Source: Acinetobacter corruptisaponis
Lineage (GTDB): Bacteria > Pseudomonadota > Gammaproteobacteria > Pseudomonadales > Moraxellaceae
Direction: 5' to 3'
Assembly (NCBI RefSeq): GCF_030053775.1
Contig: NZ_CP125669.1
Span: 2,475,962 to 2,539,961, forward strand
DNA length: 64,000 bases
In this document: in pieces, positions 45,133-53,496 of the stretch
Layout of the letters: each line of letters starts with the position of its first letter
Position numbering within the stretch: the first letter of the stretch is position 1
Translations under genes and position numbers: made by a program
The notes under the pieces: model-generated
The model's input: the letters and a program-made list of their open reading frames with translations, nothing else
The model's database searches: none
Told to the model about the DNA's origin: nothing

Positions 45133-47327
45133 GCAATAGTAATTCTACCGTTTCATTGACGCTTCAGATTAAGGGGCAGCAAGCTGGTCAGGAAATGAAA
45201 AAGATTGCTGACCAGCAGATCACAGCAACCAAGCAAATCAACCAACAGTGGACGCAGATCGGCTCGGCACAGGCCAAGTTTGTGACAACAGCCAAGGCTG
45301 GTACTCAGGCCACTGTACAGACTGCCCGTGCCAGTGATGGCCTGCTTAAAACAAATCGTATGATGGAGGGTGTGTTACGCCAGCAGTCCATCCAGACCCG
45401 TATCCAGTCACAGCAATTTAAACAGCAACAAGCAACAGTCCAACGTCTGACTGGTCTAATGCAACAACAGCAACAGTCTGCACAGCAGCTTGCCCGCTGG
45501 ATGAAACAGGTTGAGTCTTCAAGTAAACAGACACATCAACAGACTCAGCAAACTGTCTCACTCTGGCAAAAAGGTGCTGCCATCACTGCTGGTGTGGCAG
45601 CTGGTGGAGCCATTGTTTCTAGCGCTTTACAACAGCCTCGTGATTATGATCGCCAAATGGCTGGTATTGCTTTAACCGCTGCTGGCAGTAATAGATTAAC
45701 ACCTGAACAATACAATAAGTTGAATTTGCAAGCTCAACAGTTGGTGAAAGATTCTATTCGTCAAGGGGGTGGTAAACGTGAGGATGTGTCAGCAGCATTA
45801 GGAGAATTTGTTGCTGGTGGATATGATTTGGATACAGCAAAAAAACCATTGCTTTTAAGCAATCAAGCTGCCACTGCTGCTAATGCTGATGTGGTTGATA
45901 TGGCAAAAACAGGAAAAGCATTAAAACAATATGGAATACCTGAAACGCAAATGGAATTGGCTTACGATAAAATTATTATGGCTGGTAAAGCAGGTTCTTT
46001 TGAAATACCAGATATGGCAAAACATTTACCAAAAATATTAACCTCTGCAACTGGAGCTGGTTATGGTGGACAAGATGGGCTAAATAAAGTTTTAGCTTCA
46101 ATGCAGATTTCAATGTTGACGGCATCCGCGCCTGATGATGCGGGAAATAACTTAAAGAATTTATATGACAAACTTCAGTCTGTTGATTTTGCAAATGCTG
46201 TTGGTAAGTCCGTGCCAATTAAAAAAGGTGATCCCATTAAAAAAGATGGGAAAAAAACTGTATTCGATTGGAATCAATATGCATTAGATTCAAAAGCCAA
46301 AGGCATAGACCAGATCGAGGCTTTAGCTTTATTACTAGATAGGCAATTTACTGATAATAAAAATTGGATACGCCTTAAATCGGAAGTCTCACAAATAAAA
46401 GGAAATGATGATCTTGCCAACCAGAAAAGACGTGAAAAGCTTATGCAGATGTCACAAATGGCAGAATCAAGTGAGGTTAGTAAGCTTTTAGTAGATCGTG
46501 AGGCCCGTGCATCAGCACTAGCTCATTTGACCAATAGAACGCAATTAAAAACTATAGAATCATCAATAGGCGATGCACAAGGAATTATGCAAAACAATCT
46601 TGCATATAACCAAACCAAAGATTTTTATAAAAATGATTTGGTTTTGGCTGAAAAGCAATTTGCACAATCCAAAGCATATGATGCTATTTCTGAATCTTTA
46701 GGTAATGCAAAAGATAAGGTCATTTCATGGGCGCAAGGCAACGAGAATCTTGCTGCCACTGCTTATGGTGCAAGTGTCGCTGTGGCAGCATTAGGTGCAG
46801 CAGCTGGTATTGCAGCTATAGCCACTGGTGGCAAAGGCGGATTGGGTGGTTTGCTTGGACGTGGTGCTGGCGTGGCAACTGGTGCAGGTGCAATGGCTGG
46901 CGGTGGAGCCTTGGCAACCGCTGGTCAGGTAGCCATTGCTGGTGGTGTTGGCTATGGCATTGGTACAGGTATTCGCAATATGTACATGATGACAGAAACA
47001 GGCCAGAAATTTGATGATTTTCTTGGTGAAAAAATAACTCAGACCCTTGCGTTATTTGGTAATGATAACGCTCAAGCTGCCCTTGAATCACAAGCAAAAT
47101 ATGACGAAATGATTGCACAACAGGAAGCGCAGAATCAGAAAATCGAAGAACAAACCCAACTCAGCAAAGACCTGTCAAATAAACTGAGTACCTTGATTAC
47201 TGTTACCCAGCAGAATAAACCTGTGGTGAATATCAATGGTGGTTCATTGGTTGACCAGATTTCACAGCATGCTGCCAAGGAAGAAAAACGACACGGAGTT
47301 GATTTGCTCTCATACGGTCAAAAATAA
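45129..47327 (+). CDS. Tail tape measure protein
   Basis: A 732-residue protein that sets tail length. The N-terminal 160 residues are an alpha-helical, glutamine-rich coiled coil (QQQATVQRLTGLMQQQQQSAQQLARW). Residues about 160-330 hold the TP901-type core (DYDRQMAGIALTAAGSNRLT...EFVAGGYDLDTAKK). A glycine/alanine-rich hydrophobic patch is at about 545-620, and a helical end includes PVVNINGGSLVDQISQHA. The tail predicted from this length is short, about 100 nm by the usual 0.15 nm per residue rule. Its stop is followed by phage box 4. Confidence 0.92.
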   Translation: MSNSNSTVSLTLQIKGQQAGQEMKKIADQQITATKQINQQWTQIGSAQAKFVTTAKAGTQATVQTARASDGLLKTNRMMEGVLRQQSIQTRIQSQQFKQQQATVQRLTGLMQQQQQSAQQLARWMKQVESSSKQTHQQTQQTVSLWQKGAAITAGVAAGGAIVSSALQQPRDYDRQMAGIALTAAGSNRLTPEQYNKLNLQAQQLVKDSIRQGGGKREDVSAALGEFVAGGYDLDTAKKPLLLSNQAATAANADVVDMAKTGKALKQYGIPETQMELAYDKIIMAGKAGSFEIPDMAKHLPKILTSATGAGYGGQDGLNKVLASMQISMLTASAPDDAGNNLKNLYDKLQSVDFANAVGKSVPIKKGDPIKKDGKKTVFDWNQYALDSKAKGIDQIEALALLLDRQFTDNKNWIRLKSEVSQIKGNDDLANQKRREKLMQMSQMAESSEVSKLLVDREARASALAHLTNRTQLKTIESSIGDAQGIMQNNLAYNQTKDFYKNDLVLAEKQFAQSKAYDAISESLGNAKDKVISWAQGNENLAATAYGASVAVAALGAAAGIAAIATGGKGGLGGLLGRGAGVATGAGAMAGGGALATAGQVAIAGGVGYGIGTGIRNMYMMTETGQKFDDFLGEKITQTLALFGNDNAQAALESQAKYDEMIAQQEAQNQKIEEQTQLSKDLSNKLSTLITVTQQNKPVVNINGGSLVDQISQHAAKEEKRHGVDLLSYGQK

Positions 47328-47328
47328 A

Positions 47329-47348
47329 TGGAAGCCTTTCCGCCTAAT
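47329..47348 (+). promoter_or_regulatory. Phage intergenic box, copy 4 (before the gp43/gp45-like fusion)
   Basis: TGGAAGCCTTTCC... copy beginning one base after the tape-measure stop. It ends 52 bp before the next start, followed by TAATATAAAAG. Confidence 0.6.
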
Positions 47349-47374
47349 ATAAAAGTTTAGTTTTTCGCACAATA

Positions 47375-47397
47375 AACCTCACTAAAGTGAGGTTTTT
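47375..47397 (+). promoter_or_regulatory. Ribosome-binding-site hairpin / possible attenuator, copy 4
   Basis: AACCTCACT (47375-47383), loop AA, AGTGAGGTT (47386-47394), then TTT. It has terminator form, yet the GAGG in its 3' arm (47389-47392) is the Shine-Dalgarno for the ATG at 47401. Confidence 0.6.
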
Positions 47398-47400
47398 GTT

Positions 47401-48372
47401 ATGGGCTGGAAAGATGATTTACAGGATGCGAGCTTTCGTGGTGTGCAGTTTGAATGCACATCTACAAATGAATCTGGTTCTAAATCCTTAGCAGTCAAAC
47501 AGCCGCCATATTCTAACAAAGCCTCTGTTGAGGATATGGGTAACAACCCACTCAAGATCAGTATTGATGCGGTTTTTTCTGGCGAAAACTATAAAATCGA
47601 AATGGATGCCCTGTGGGCTGCTCTGGTCGCTACTGGATCGGGTGAACTGATCCACCCTATTCATGGGGTGATGCAAGTCTATGCTGAAAGCTATCAGATC
47701 GGTCATGTCGCTGAAGAAGTTGATGCATGCAAAATCTCAATTGAGTTTATTCAGGCTGAAGACAAGGAACGTCCGCTATTTATTCCTATAGCTGTCCCTG
47801 TTTCAATTCCTTTATACAGTATTCCTGATTCGCCAGTTTCAGCACTTCAGTCAGTGCTAAAAAAACTACAGCAGTTCAATCCAAACAAGTTTTTTTCTTT
47901 CGTCAATAAAATCCGCGATGGCATCAGTGCAGCCCGTCAGTTCTTGGGTACTGTTAAAGGTGCAATAGAAAATGTCCTGTCACCAGATTGGATAGTCGGT
48001 CTTATTGATGATGCAACACGACTGGCAACTTTCGATACCAACATTTCCGCGATTTCAAAATGGCGTGATGTATTTAAGCGCATACAGCGTTTTGAAAAGC
48101 TTTTTCAGAATGATGACGATACGCCCAAAGTCATGCAACAGACATGGCGTGCGGTTCAGGTTTATGACCAGTTTGGGCATCAGGTACTGCTACACCAAGA
48201 CGGCATAAAAATGACTGGAAACGTTGAGATCGTTGGCGGATTAAAGGTTTCAGAAAATATTGAGTCAGAGGGCGAAGTTTCTGACAAAACAGGCTCAATG
48301 CAGCAAATGAGGGTTACTTACAACATTCACCTACATGGCAGCAGTCCACCAGCTGCTCCACCAATGGAGTAA
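47401..48372 (+). CDS. Baseplate fusion: DNA-circulation N-terminus joined to gpV-like spike end
   Basis: A 323-residue protein. Residues about 1-130 fit the DNA_circ_N domain of Mu gp43 (WKDDLQDASFRGVQFECTSTN..., KISIDAVFSGENYK, GELIHPIHGVMQVYAE). From about 245 on, the sequence AVQVYDQFGHQVLLHQDGIKMTGNVEI...SDKTGSMQQMRVTYNIHLHGSSPP is the C-terminal needle part of a gp45/gpV-like spike. The Mu gp44 hub and the OB-fold start of gp45, which should lie between, are absent. An in-frame deletion with its joint near codon 240 (about 48120) would produce this. A natural fusion is the alternative. The baseplate is probably non-functional. Confidence 0.7.
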   Translation: MGWKDDLQDASFRGVQFECTSTNESGSKSLAVKQPPYSNKASVEDMGNNPLKISIDAVFSGENYKIEMDALWAALVATGSGELIHPIHGVMQVYAESYQIGHVAEEVDACKISIEFIQAEDKERPLFIPIAVPVSIPLYSIPDSPVSALQSVLKKLQQFNPNKFFSFVNKIRDGISAARQFLGTVKGAIENVLSPDWIVGLIDDATRLATFDTNISAISKWRDVFKRIQRFEKLFQNDDDTPKVMQQTWRAVQVYDQFGHQVLLHQDGIKMTGNVEIVGGLKVSENIESEGEVSDKTGSMQQMRVTYNIHLHGSSPPAAPPME

Positions 48373-48375
48373 ACA

Positions 48376-48738
48376 ATGGGAAATATTAATTTAGAAACCA
48401 AAGACTATGTGCTCAACAGTCTTGATGCTGCCTTTAATGATGATGTGGTTCAGTCGGCTTGTTTGCGCCTCAATATCCATCGTGGGCGTTACTGGGCTGA
48501 TCCAGATTTAGGAAGCCGTTTCTATATGTTGAAACGCTCAAAAGATGTGCCGCGTATGCTTCAGATTGTCAAGCAATACGCTGAAGATGCCTTGGCTGAT
48601 TTAGTGCCTGTACGTTTGCAGTCCTTGATTGTATCAACCACTCAGACGATTAAAAGCCGTATTGACCTGAGCATTGAAATTACACGTTTGACTGGTGAGA
48701 AGCAAACCATTCAATATTTTGTGACAGTGGGCGGTTGA
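48376..48738 (+). CDS. Baseplate protein gp46 (gpW / gp25-like)
   Basis: A 120-residue wedge protein. It has the GP46 features of an acidic start, RLNIHRGRYWADPDLGSRFYML near residues 32-53 and a helical VKQYAEDALADLVPVRLQSL segment. It follows the fusion gene by 3 bp and precedes the gpJ-like gene by 1 bp, in the order of Mu. It looks intact. Confidence 0.88.
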   Translation: MGNINLETKDYVLNSLDAAFNDDVVQSACLRLNIHRGRYWADPDLGSRFYMLKRSKDVPRMLQIVKQYAEDALADLVPVRLQSLIVSTTQTIKSRIDLSIEITRLTGEKQTIQYFVTVGG

Positions 48739-48739
48739 T

Positions 48740-49786
48740 ATGGCGTACTCGATCAAAACGTTTTATGAAATCCATGAGCTGATTGTTCAGGAAATTCGCA
48801 ATAAAACAGGCTTAACAGTTCCAGCGGACTCAGATGCGAGTATTCGCGCAGATGGTACAGCTTCTGTCGTTGAAGGTTTGTACCATCATCAGGCATATAT
48901 TCAAAAACAGTTATTTATTGCCACTGCTGACGAGCCATACCTTTATATACATGCTGAAGAACTTGGTTCACCAAGATTAGGTGGTACTCAGGCTTCAGGT
49001 ACGGGTACAGCAATTTCCAATGTCGATATAACCATTGTTGCTGGTAGCAAGGTCACGGATGGCAAAAGTCACTACTGGAGTGTTGTGACTGATGTGGTCT
49101 TGACTGCAAATGTGCCTGTCATCATCAATGTTGTAGCTGATCAGGTCGGTGCGAGCTGGAATACGAGCAGCTCACTGATCTGGATTAGTCCAGCCGCTGG
49201 CCTGAACGGTACTGTCACTGATGTGAGCATTGGCGGCGGTTCAGATCAAGAGGAACTGGAAGACTGGCGTGCACGTTTATTGGAGCGTAAGCAACTAGGT
49301 TTATCGCGTGACCGTGCGGCTGATCTGGTCAACTTCATGAAAGCGGTTACAGGTGTGCAGGATGTTTATGTCTATCCAAAGCGTCGTGGTCTTGGTTCTG
49401 TAGACGTTGCGATCACTGCTGTTGGCAATCCGCCAACGTTGCCCAGTCAAGGATTGCTGGATACTGCACAAGCGGCCTTGGATGAATATGCAGGCTTTTG
49501 GGCCGATTGCAAAGTTTATTCACCGACTGAGCAGCTTGTACCAGTCTCGGCGATTGTTGCTGGTGTAGGTGTCAACCTCAATCAAATTGAGCAAGTCATT
49601 CGGGACTACTTTGCAGAGCTTGCTCCAGCTGAGACATATCAGGCATCCGTTCTGGTTGCTCGCATCATCGCATTGCCAAATGTCACGGATGTCACACTGA
49701 CACCATCCTCAAACATTGTGCCAACCGTAGACTGGATGCATACCTACTGGTTGCGCCTAGGTACTTTAGCAGTGAGTGGAGCATGA
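48740..49786 (+). CDS. Baseplate wedge protein gp47 (gpJ-like)
   Basis: A 348-residue baseplate J-type protein. Family features are the opening FYEIHELIVQEIRNKTGLTVPADSDASIRADGTASVVEGLYHHQAYIQKQLF, the EELGSPRLGGTQASGTGTA repeat region and the EELEDWRARLLERKQLGLSRDRAADLVNFMKAVTGVQDVYVYP core. It connects the baseplate ring to the tail fibres. It overlaps the next gene by 4 bp (ATGA), so the two are coupled. Confidence 0.92.
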   Translation: MAYSIKTFYEIHELIVQEIRNKTGLTVPADSDASIRADGTASVVEGLYHHQAYIQKQLFIATADEPYLYIHAEELGSPRLGGTQASGTGTAISNVDITIVAGSKVTDGKSHYWSVVTDVVLTANVPVIINVVADQVGASWNTSSSLIWISPAAGLNGTVTDVSIGGGSDQEELEDWRARLLERKQLGLSRDRAADLVNFMKAVTGVQDVYVYPKRRGLGSVDVAITAVGNPPTLPSQGLLDTAQAALDEYAGFWADCKVYSPTEQLVPVSAIVAGVGVNLNQIEQVIRDYFAELAPAETYQASVLVARIIALPNVTDVTLTPSSNIVPTVDWMHTYWLRLGTLAVSGA

Positions 49787-50316
49787 TGACTTTAGAAGAA
49801 ACCACCAAAATCTACGCTTCAGTATTGCGCCAGTTGTTGCCTGCGGGTGGTTATGACACGGCACAAAACACGGTGATTGCCGCTGATGTTTATGCACATG
49901 CAAAAGCACTGGCCCAAGCCGATCTTGATGCAAAGCGGCTTTTGAGCGTGCTGGAATCTATTCCGCCTGAATTACTTGCTGAGTATGAAAATGAATATGG
50001 TCTGCCACTTAAATGCCAGACCAACGTCGCTCAGACGGTTGAAGAACGTCTGCAAATCGTCAACTGGATCAGAAACACTAAAAACGTTCTCAATAGAGCT
50101 TATATCGAGCAACTTTTAACAGTTTTTGGTCTTGATTTTGAACTTGTGACATATAAGCCGATGCAGTGCACCGCACCTTGCACTTCACCAGTCAATACCG
50201 AGCAGCTCAGGTACAAAGTCAAACTGAAGCTGCAAAGTCCTGTTAATGCTGACCTTGACTGTATTATCTATAACTACTTACCAGCGTTCATTCGCTATGA
50301 TTTGGAGACAATTTAA
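49783..50316 (+). CDS. Baseplate/tail protein gp48 (YmfQ, DUF2313)
   Basis: A 177-residue protein with the DUF2313 layout: an N-terminal YASVLRQLLPAGG helix, LLSVLESIPPELLAEYENEYGLPL in the middle, and a TAPCTSPV cysteine pair near residues 125-130. It sits at the tip of the baseplate, where the fibre attaches. It overlaps the neighbours on both sides (4 bp and 1 bp). Confidence 0.88.
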   Translation: MMTLEETTKIYASVLRQLLPAGGYDTAQNTVIAADVYAHAKALAQADLDAKRLLSVLESIPPELLAEYENEYGLPLKCQTNVAQTVEERLQIVNWIRNTKNVLNRAYIEQLLTVFGLDFELVTYKPMQCTAPCTSPVNTEQLRYKVKLKLQSPVNADLDCIIYNYLPAFIRYDLETI

Positions 50317-51107
50317 TGAAGCGAATTGATAGTATTAATGCTCGTCCGAATGCCAACGGAGCTGGAAAAACAGGCTTTCATGACAATGCCGACTTGTCTG
50401 GACAGGATGCAACTTATCTCACACCTGATTTTATGAACCATCTTCAGGAAGAACTGTGCAATCTGCTTGAGATGAACGGGGTTGCGCTTAACTCAAATGC
50501 ACGCGATCAGCTCTATCAGTTGCTTGCAACGAATGCTGATATTGATGCTTTGGCGGCTGCTACTCAGGTAAAACTTGATCAAGAGCAGCAATGGCGTACT
50601 AACGCTGATAACAACTTGCAACAGCTAATTTGGCAAGTTGACGGCTGGCGGGCTGATGCCGATGCAGGACTGCAACAGCAAATTAATAATGAACAAGCTG
50701 CAAGAATTTTTAGTGATAATTTGCTTAATGACAAAATTGACAATGAAATTGAAGAAAGGGTAAATGAAGCGGCTGCACTAGCTACTCAAAAATTAGATAA
50801 ATCTGGTGGAGCGATTACAGGTACTTTGACCGTTGGCGAATCATTTTTTAATGGCGCATATTCCTATTCTATCAATGGCTATACGCAACTGCCAAATGGT
50901 TTTATTTTGCAATGGGGAAAGGCGGAAGGATCAAATGGTTTGGATGTGACATTCCCGATTCCATTTCCAACTCAACTTTTGAATCTTCAGATTACTGACA
51001 ATCAAGGAAGTTCAACACACGGGTATGACTCATCTGATGCAACTGGTTTCCAGATGCACACATCGGTGGGGACATTAAGTTTTGATTGGTTTGCAATTGG
51101 ACATTAA
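50316..51107 (+). CDS. Tail fibre protein with gp53-like C-terminal domain
   Basis: A 263-residue fibre. The N-terminal 100 residues (MKRIDSINARPNANGAGKTGF...TYLTPDFMNHLQEELCNLLE) are the conserved attachment domain. Residues about 85-165 are helical repeats with QQQWRTNADNNLQQLI. The C-terminus (NGYTQLPNGFILQWGKAEGSNGLDVTFPIPFPTQLLNLQITD) is a gp53-like receptor-binding tip. It is rather short for a Mu-like fibre. Its stop lies close to the next gene, which has its own ribosome-binding site. Confidence 0.85.
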   Translation: MKRIDSINARPNANGAGKTGFHDNADLSGQDATYLTPDFMNHLQEELCNLLEMNGVALNSNARDQLYQLLATNADIDALAAATQVKLDQEQQWRTNADNNLQQLIWQVDGWRADADAGLQQQINNEQAARIFSDNLLNDKIDNEIEERVNEAAALATQKLDKSGGAITGTLTVGESFFNGAYSYSINGYTQLPNGFILQWGKAEGSNGLDVTFPIPFPTQLLNLQITDNQGSSTHGYDSSDATGFQMHTSVGTLSFDWFAIGH

Positions 51108-51121
51108 AAAAGGATATTAAT

Positions 51122-52156
51122 ATGACTTTCTCTCAACGTGACTTTGCAACAGGTCAAGTCGTCCGTAAATTGAATGCTTTGGGCACTGGTGGAGGTGGTG
51201 GCGGAATTACTGTACTCGACTATGATGCAACAGACCCTGCAAACTATGTAAGTGAAAATATTACACTTGCTGATTTTGAAGCAGTCAATGGCTCTGCACT
51301 GATTGACACAGTAAATAATCAATTTAAGGCGGATGTAGCTCAAAGTGCATATATAAATGCACCCTACAACATTTCTACAGAATATGCGGCCATTAAACTT
51401 GGAACTATCCCACAGTCTGGCAGTGTCACAGTTGACTATAGCCATTATGCAGACTACGCACTTGCACTTATATTTAAAGACAATACAAATACAATTCAGA
51501 ATGTTGTTGAAAAACACTTAATTCAAAACTGGACTATGGACTCAATTCCACGGAATCTCGGCATACTTTACAACAACTCTGGTGATGATCACTACAACCC
51601 ACCCTATGAGGGTTTGCTCTCAAAAACCCGCTATAAATTGGAGAGTGGTAGTAATGATTCAAGTAACGATGTCTACGATCTGGCAGTTTATGGCACAGCC
51701 CCAATAACCCTGCAATTTGGTAGTGGTCTTAATGTACTGATGCAGGGATTAGGTGTAACAACAGAAGCTGAGGTTATCGATACTTTATTGACAATGGGTA
51801 TGTCAATTGAAGACATTCAGCAGATTTTATTGAATTATAAGTCTTTTTCAGTACTGTTCTATGATGACATTCTTGTGAAAATCCCGCCATCGTCCACAGA
51901 AATGTATGTCGTACTCATGCCAAAAATCAATGAAGCTGCTTACGATCTGCAAGACACAACTGTAGACCCTGCATGGGCTGTATCAATATCGATGAATGCC
52001 CAACACATCTCAAAATGGAATGTTCCAGCAAATTGCCCTGATGGTACATATCTAAAGATTAGTGGCAATTGTCAGTTGTTGGGCCATAACTGTAAAACGG
52101 GAGACTATTTACAGGTTTATGCGAATGGCACACAAGGTATTTTAATTAAAGGATAA
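51122..52156 (+). CDS. Second tail fibre or baseplate-associated protein
   Basis: A 344-residue protein starting MTFSQRDFATGQVVRKLNALGTGGGGGG. AGGA lies eight bases before this ATG, and the upstream in-frame extension is rejected. The glycine run at about 24-30 separates a short attachment segment from a beta-rich body with no coiled coil. The C-terminal 100 residues (TYLKISGNCQLLGHNCKTGDYLQVYANGTQGILIKG) look like a small beta barrel. It is likely a structural fibre or tip protein, but no family is recognised. Confidence 0.6.
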   Translation: MTFSQRDFATGQVVRKLNALGTGGGGGGITVLDYDATDPANYVSENITLADFEAVNGSALIDTVNNQFKADVAQSAYINAPYNISTEYAAIKLGTIPQSGSVTVDYSHYADYALALIFKDNTNTIQNVVEKHLIQNWTMDSIPRNLGILYNNSGDDHYNPPYEGLLSKTRYKLESGSNDSSNDVYDLAVYGTAPITLQFGSGLNVLMQGLGVTTEAEVIDTLLTMGMSIEDIQQILLNYKSFSVLFYDDILVKIPPSSTEMYVVLMPKINEAAYDLQDTTVDPAWAVSISMNAQHISKWNVPANCPDGTYLKISGNCQLLGHNCKTGDYLQVYANGTQGILIKG

Positions 52157-52161
52157 AAGCG

Positions 52162-52608
52162 ATGTCATCTGTTTTAACTTTAACAACTTTGGATTTAAAT
52201 GGGCTTGATCTCGATACAGTTGGGAAAGCTCTGTTTCAGCAACTTATTATTTATAAGGTTGAAAATGCCGAAATAAAAGTACCAGCACAGTTTGTTGACA
52301 AGGCGCAGGCGGTTATAAATCGTTTAGCCAGTCAAATGCCTGATTTAATTCCAGTGCAATTTCATTACATGCTGAATAAATATGGTTTTGATGATGCGAT
52401 AGCAGTGCTATTACCTAATTTGAAGCTAGAAGATTTAGATAAGTACGCAATGTACAAGGCTTACTTAGAGCAAGCGAGATTCTATGAATTTAGTAAAACA
52501 CTCGAAATGTTCAATGACATTCAAGACAAGTTTACTGCAATAGATGAAAATCTAAATTTTAATGTTGAACAGTTGAAAGCGATGTGGCAAGAAGCTAGTC
52601 AGATATAA
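52162..52608 (+). CDS. Small helical phage protein, perhaps a fibre assembly chaperone
   Basis: A 148-residue helical, acidic protein following the second fibre gene by 5 bp. It opens SVLTLTTLDLNGLDLDTVG and ends in a long helix (FNVEQLKAMWQEASQI). By position (last gene of the fibre transcript, next to the fibres) it may be a tail-fibre assembly chaperone. The sequence is not recognised, so the role is a guess from context. Confidence 0.5.
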   Translation: MSSVLTLTTLDLNGLDLDTVGKALFQQLIIYKVENAEIKVPAQFVDKAQAVINRLASQMPDLIPVQFHYMLNKYGFDDAIAVLLPNLKLEDLDKYAMYKAYLEQARFYEFSKTLEMFNDIQDKFTAIDENLNFNVEQLKAMWQEASQI

Positions 52609-52685
52609 GTCAACTTGGCGATTTAGAAGATTGGGTAATATAAATATTTGAAATTCATTTTCATGTATTGAAATGAATTAATATA

Positions 52686-52847
52686 TTAATTATCTCGAAA
52701 TTTTTCTGAAATTATCTCGACGCGCATCAATTTTTCACGGAAATGAGTATTCAATGAGTCTATGTCAGTAATGTTTTTATTGGTATATTTTAACTCGAGC
52801 AACTTTTCAATCAGCGCATTTTCGAGGTTATTTTCTGAGCTGGTCAT
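52686..52847 (-). pseudogene. 53-codon fragment resembling the start of a type I restriction R subunit (HsdR)
   Basis: An ORF on the minus strand, with GGA before the ATG, reads MTSSENNLENALIEKLLELKYTNKN and then LNTHFREKLMRVE. That is the usual first block of HsdR proteins (an LI..L..LKY helix, then FREK), but it stops after 53 codons. Full HsdR is about 1000 residues. It is probably the relic of a restriction gene deleted at the phage edge. A free-standing small protein is the alternative. Confidence 0.4.
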
Positions 52848-53045
52848 ATCATTCCATCATGAAAAAACAAGGGCTATTTTACTGATAGCTTATCTAAAAG
52901 AGTTATCATACGATAATTCACTTGATTTAACTCATATATATAAATATACGATAGCCGTCAGGATAAAATATATGCGATATATTTGGTATCGATAGCTTGT
53001 TTAGGTCACAATTTAATCTTGATGTGAACCTAAACTCAAAAAGTT

Positions 53046-53300
53046 TTAAGACTTGGTAAAGACATGATTTCCCCCCCTTAAGCTATCAATAAAATCAGAC
53101 CAGTCCTGCATCATCTTAATACGGTAGTCTAAATGTTGAGCATGGTTGTAAGCCTGCGATACAGCATTACTAACTCTGTGTGCAAGTTGGATTTCAATAG
53201 CATCATGCATATAACCTTGCTCATGTAAGATCGTAGAAGCAAGCCCACGGAAACCATGACCTGTCATTTTACCGTTATAACCCATAATGCGATTGCACAT
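53046..53300 (-). pseudogene. C-terminal stub of a P4-type tyrosine integrase
   Basis: Eighty-four residues remain. The GHGFRGLAST block holds the H-x-x-R pair, QLAHRVSNAVSQAYNHA supplies the histidine and the nucleophile tyrosine, and the last 30 residues are the usual C-terminal helix. Everything N-terminal to this (about 300 residues, with the first catalytic arginine) is missing, so it is inactive. It reads away from tRNA-Ser, the usual direction for an integrase whose att site is that tRNA. Confidence 0.85.
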
Positions 53301-53335
53301 AGCAGAGTATTGCTACTTGAATGATATCCGTACAG

Positions 53336-53386
53336 ATTGGGGGACGATTATTTACATCTAATTTTTGTCCCCCAATTATCCCCCAA
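53336..53386. repeat. Inverted and direct repeats around TCCCCCAA near the integrase stub
   Basis: ATTGGGGGAC (53336-53345) is the exact reverse complement of 53367-53376. A further direct copy of TCCCCCAA is at 53379-53386. Placed between the integrase stub and the tRNA 3' end, they look like arm-type integrase sites of a decayed attachment region. Confidence 0.5.
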
Positions 53387-53430
53387 CTATCTCAGGATTC
53401 AATAGGGTCAATTGGAAAACATAAGGCAAT

Positions 53431-53462
53431 AAAAAAAGCCTAAACCCTTTAGATTTAAGCTT
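53431..53462 (-). terminator. Terminator of tRNA-Ser
   Basis: On the minus strand AAGCTTAAA pairs with TTTAGGCTT (53436-53444 and 53454-53462, one G-T pair), followed by a run of T (the A tract at 53431-53437). Confidence 0.7.
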
Positions 53463-53496
53463 TTAGGACTCTATGAGATATCATAGAAAGTAATCT

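Larger units (their letters stand above)
31793..52608 (+). mobile_element. Mu-like phage remnant: head and tail genes only
   Basis: A run of genes in Mu order: terminase large subunit, portal, F-like head protein, G-like, I protease, decoration protein, T-like capsid, gp36, gp37, sheath, tube, chaperones, tape measure, gp43/45-like fusion, gp46, gp47, gp48 and fibres. Repressor, transposase A/B, lysis genes and small terminase are absent. It lies between tRNA-Thr and tRNA-Ser. The missing half, the broken sheath and the fused baseplate gene make it look defective. Confidence 0.85.

Noticed and set aside
52762..52995. 77-codon rightward ORF after the phage fibres
   Set aside because: Low-complexity hydrophobic translation opposite the HsdR-like fragment; no ribosome-binding site.
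53433..53462. Similarity of the hairpins beside tRNA-Thr and tRNA-Ser as a direct repeat marking phage ends
   Set aside because: Both are ordinary tRNA terminators with similar GGCTTAAAC-type arms; the flanks do not match and the tRNA 3' ends differ.
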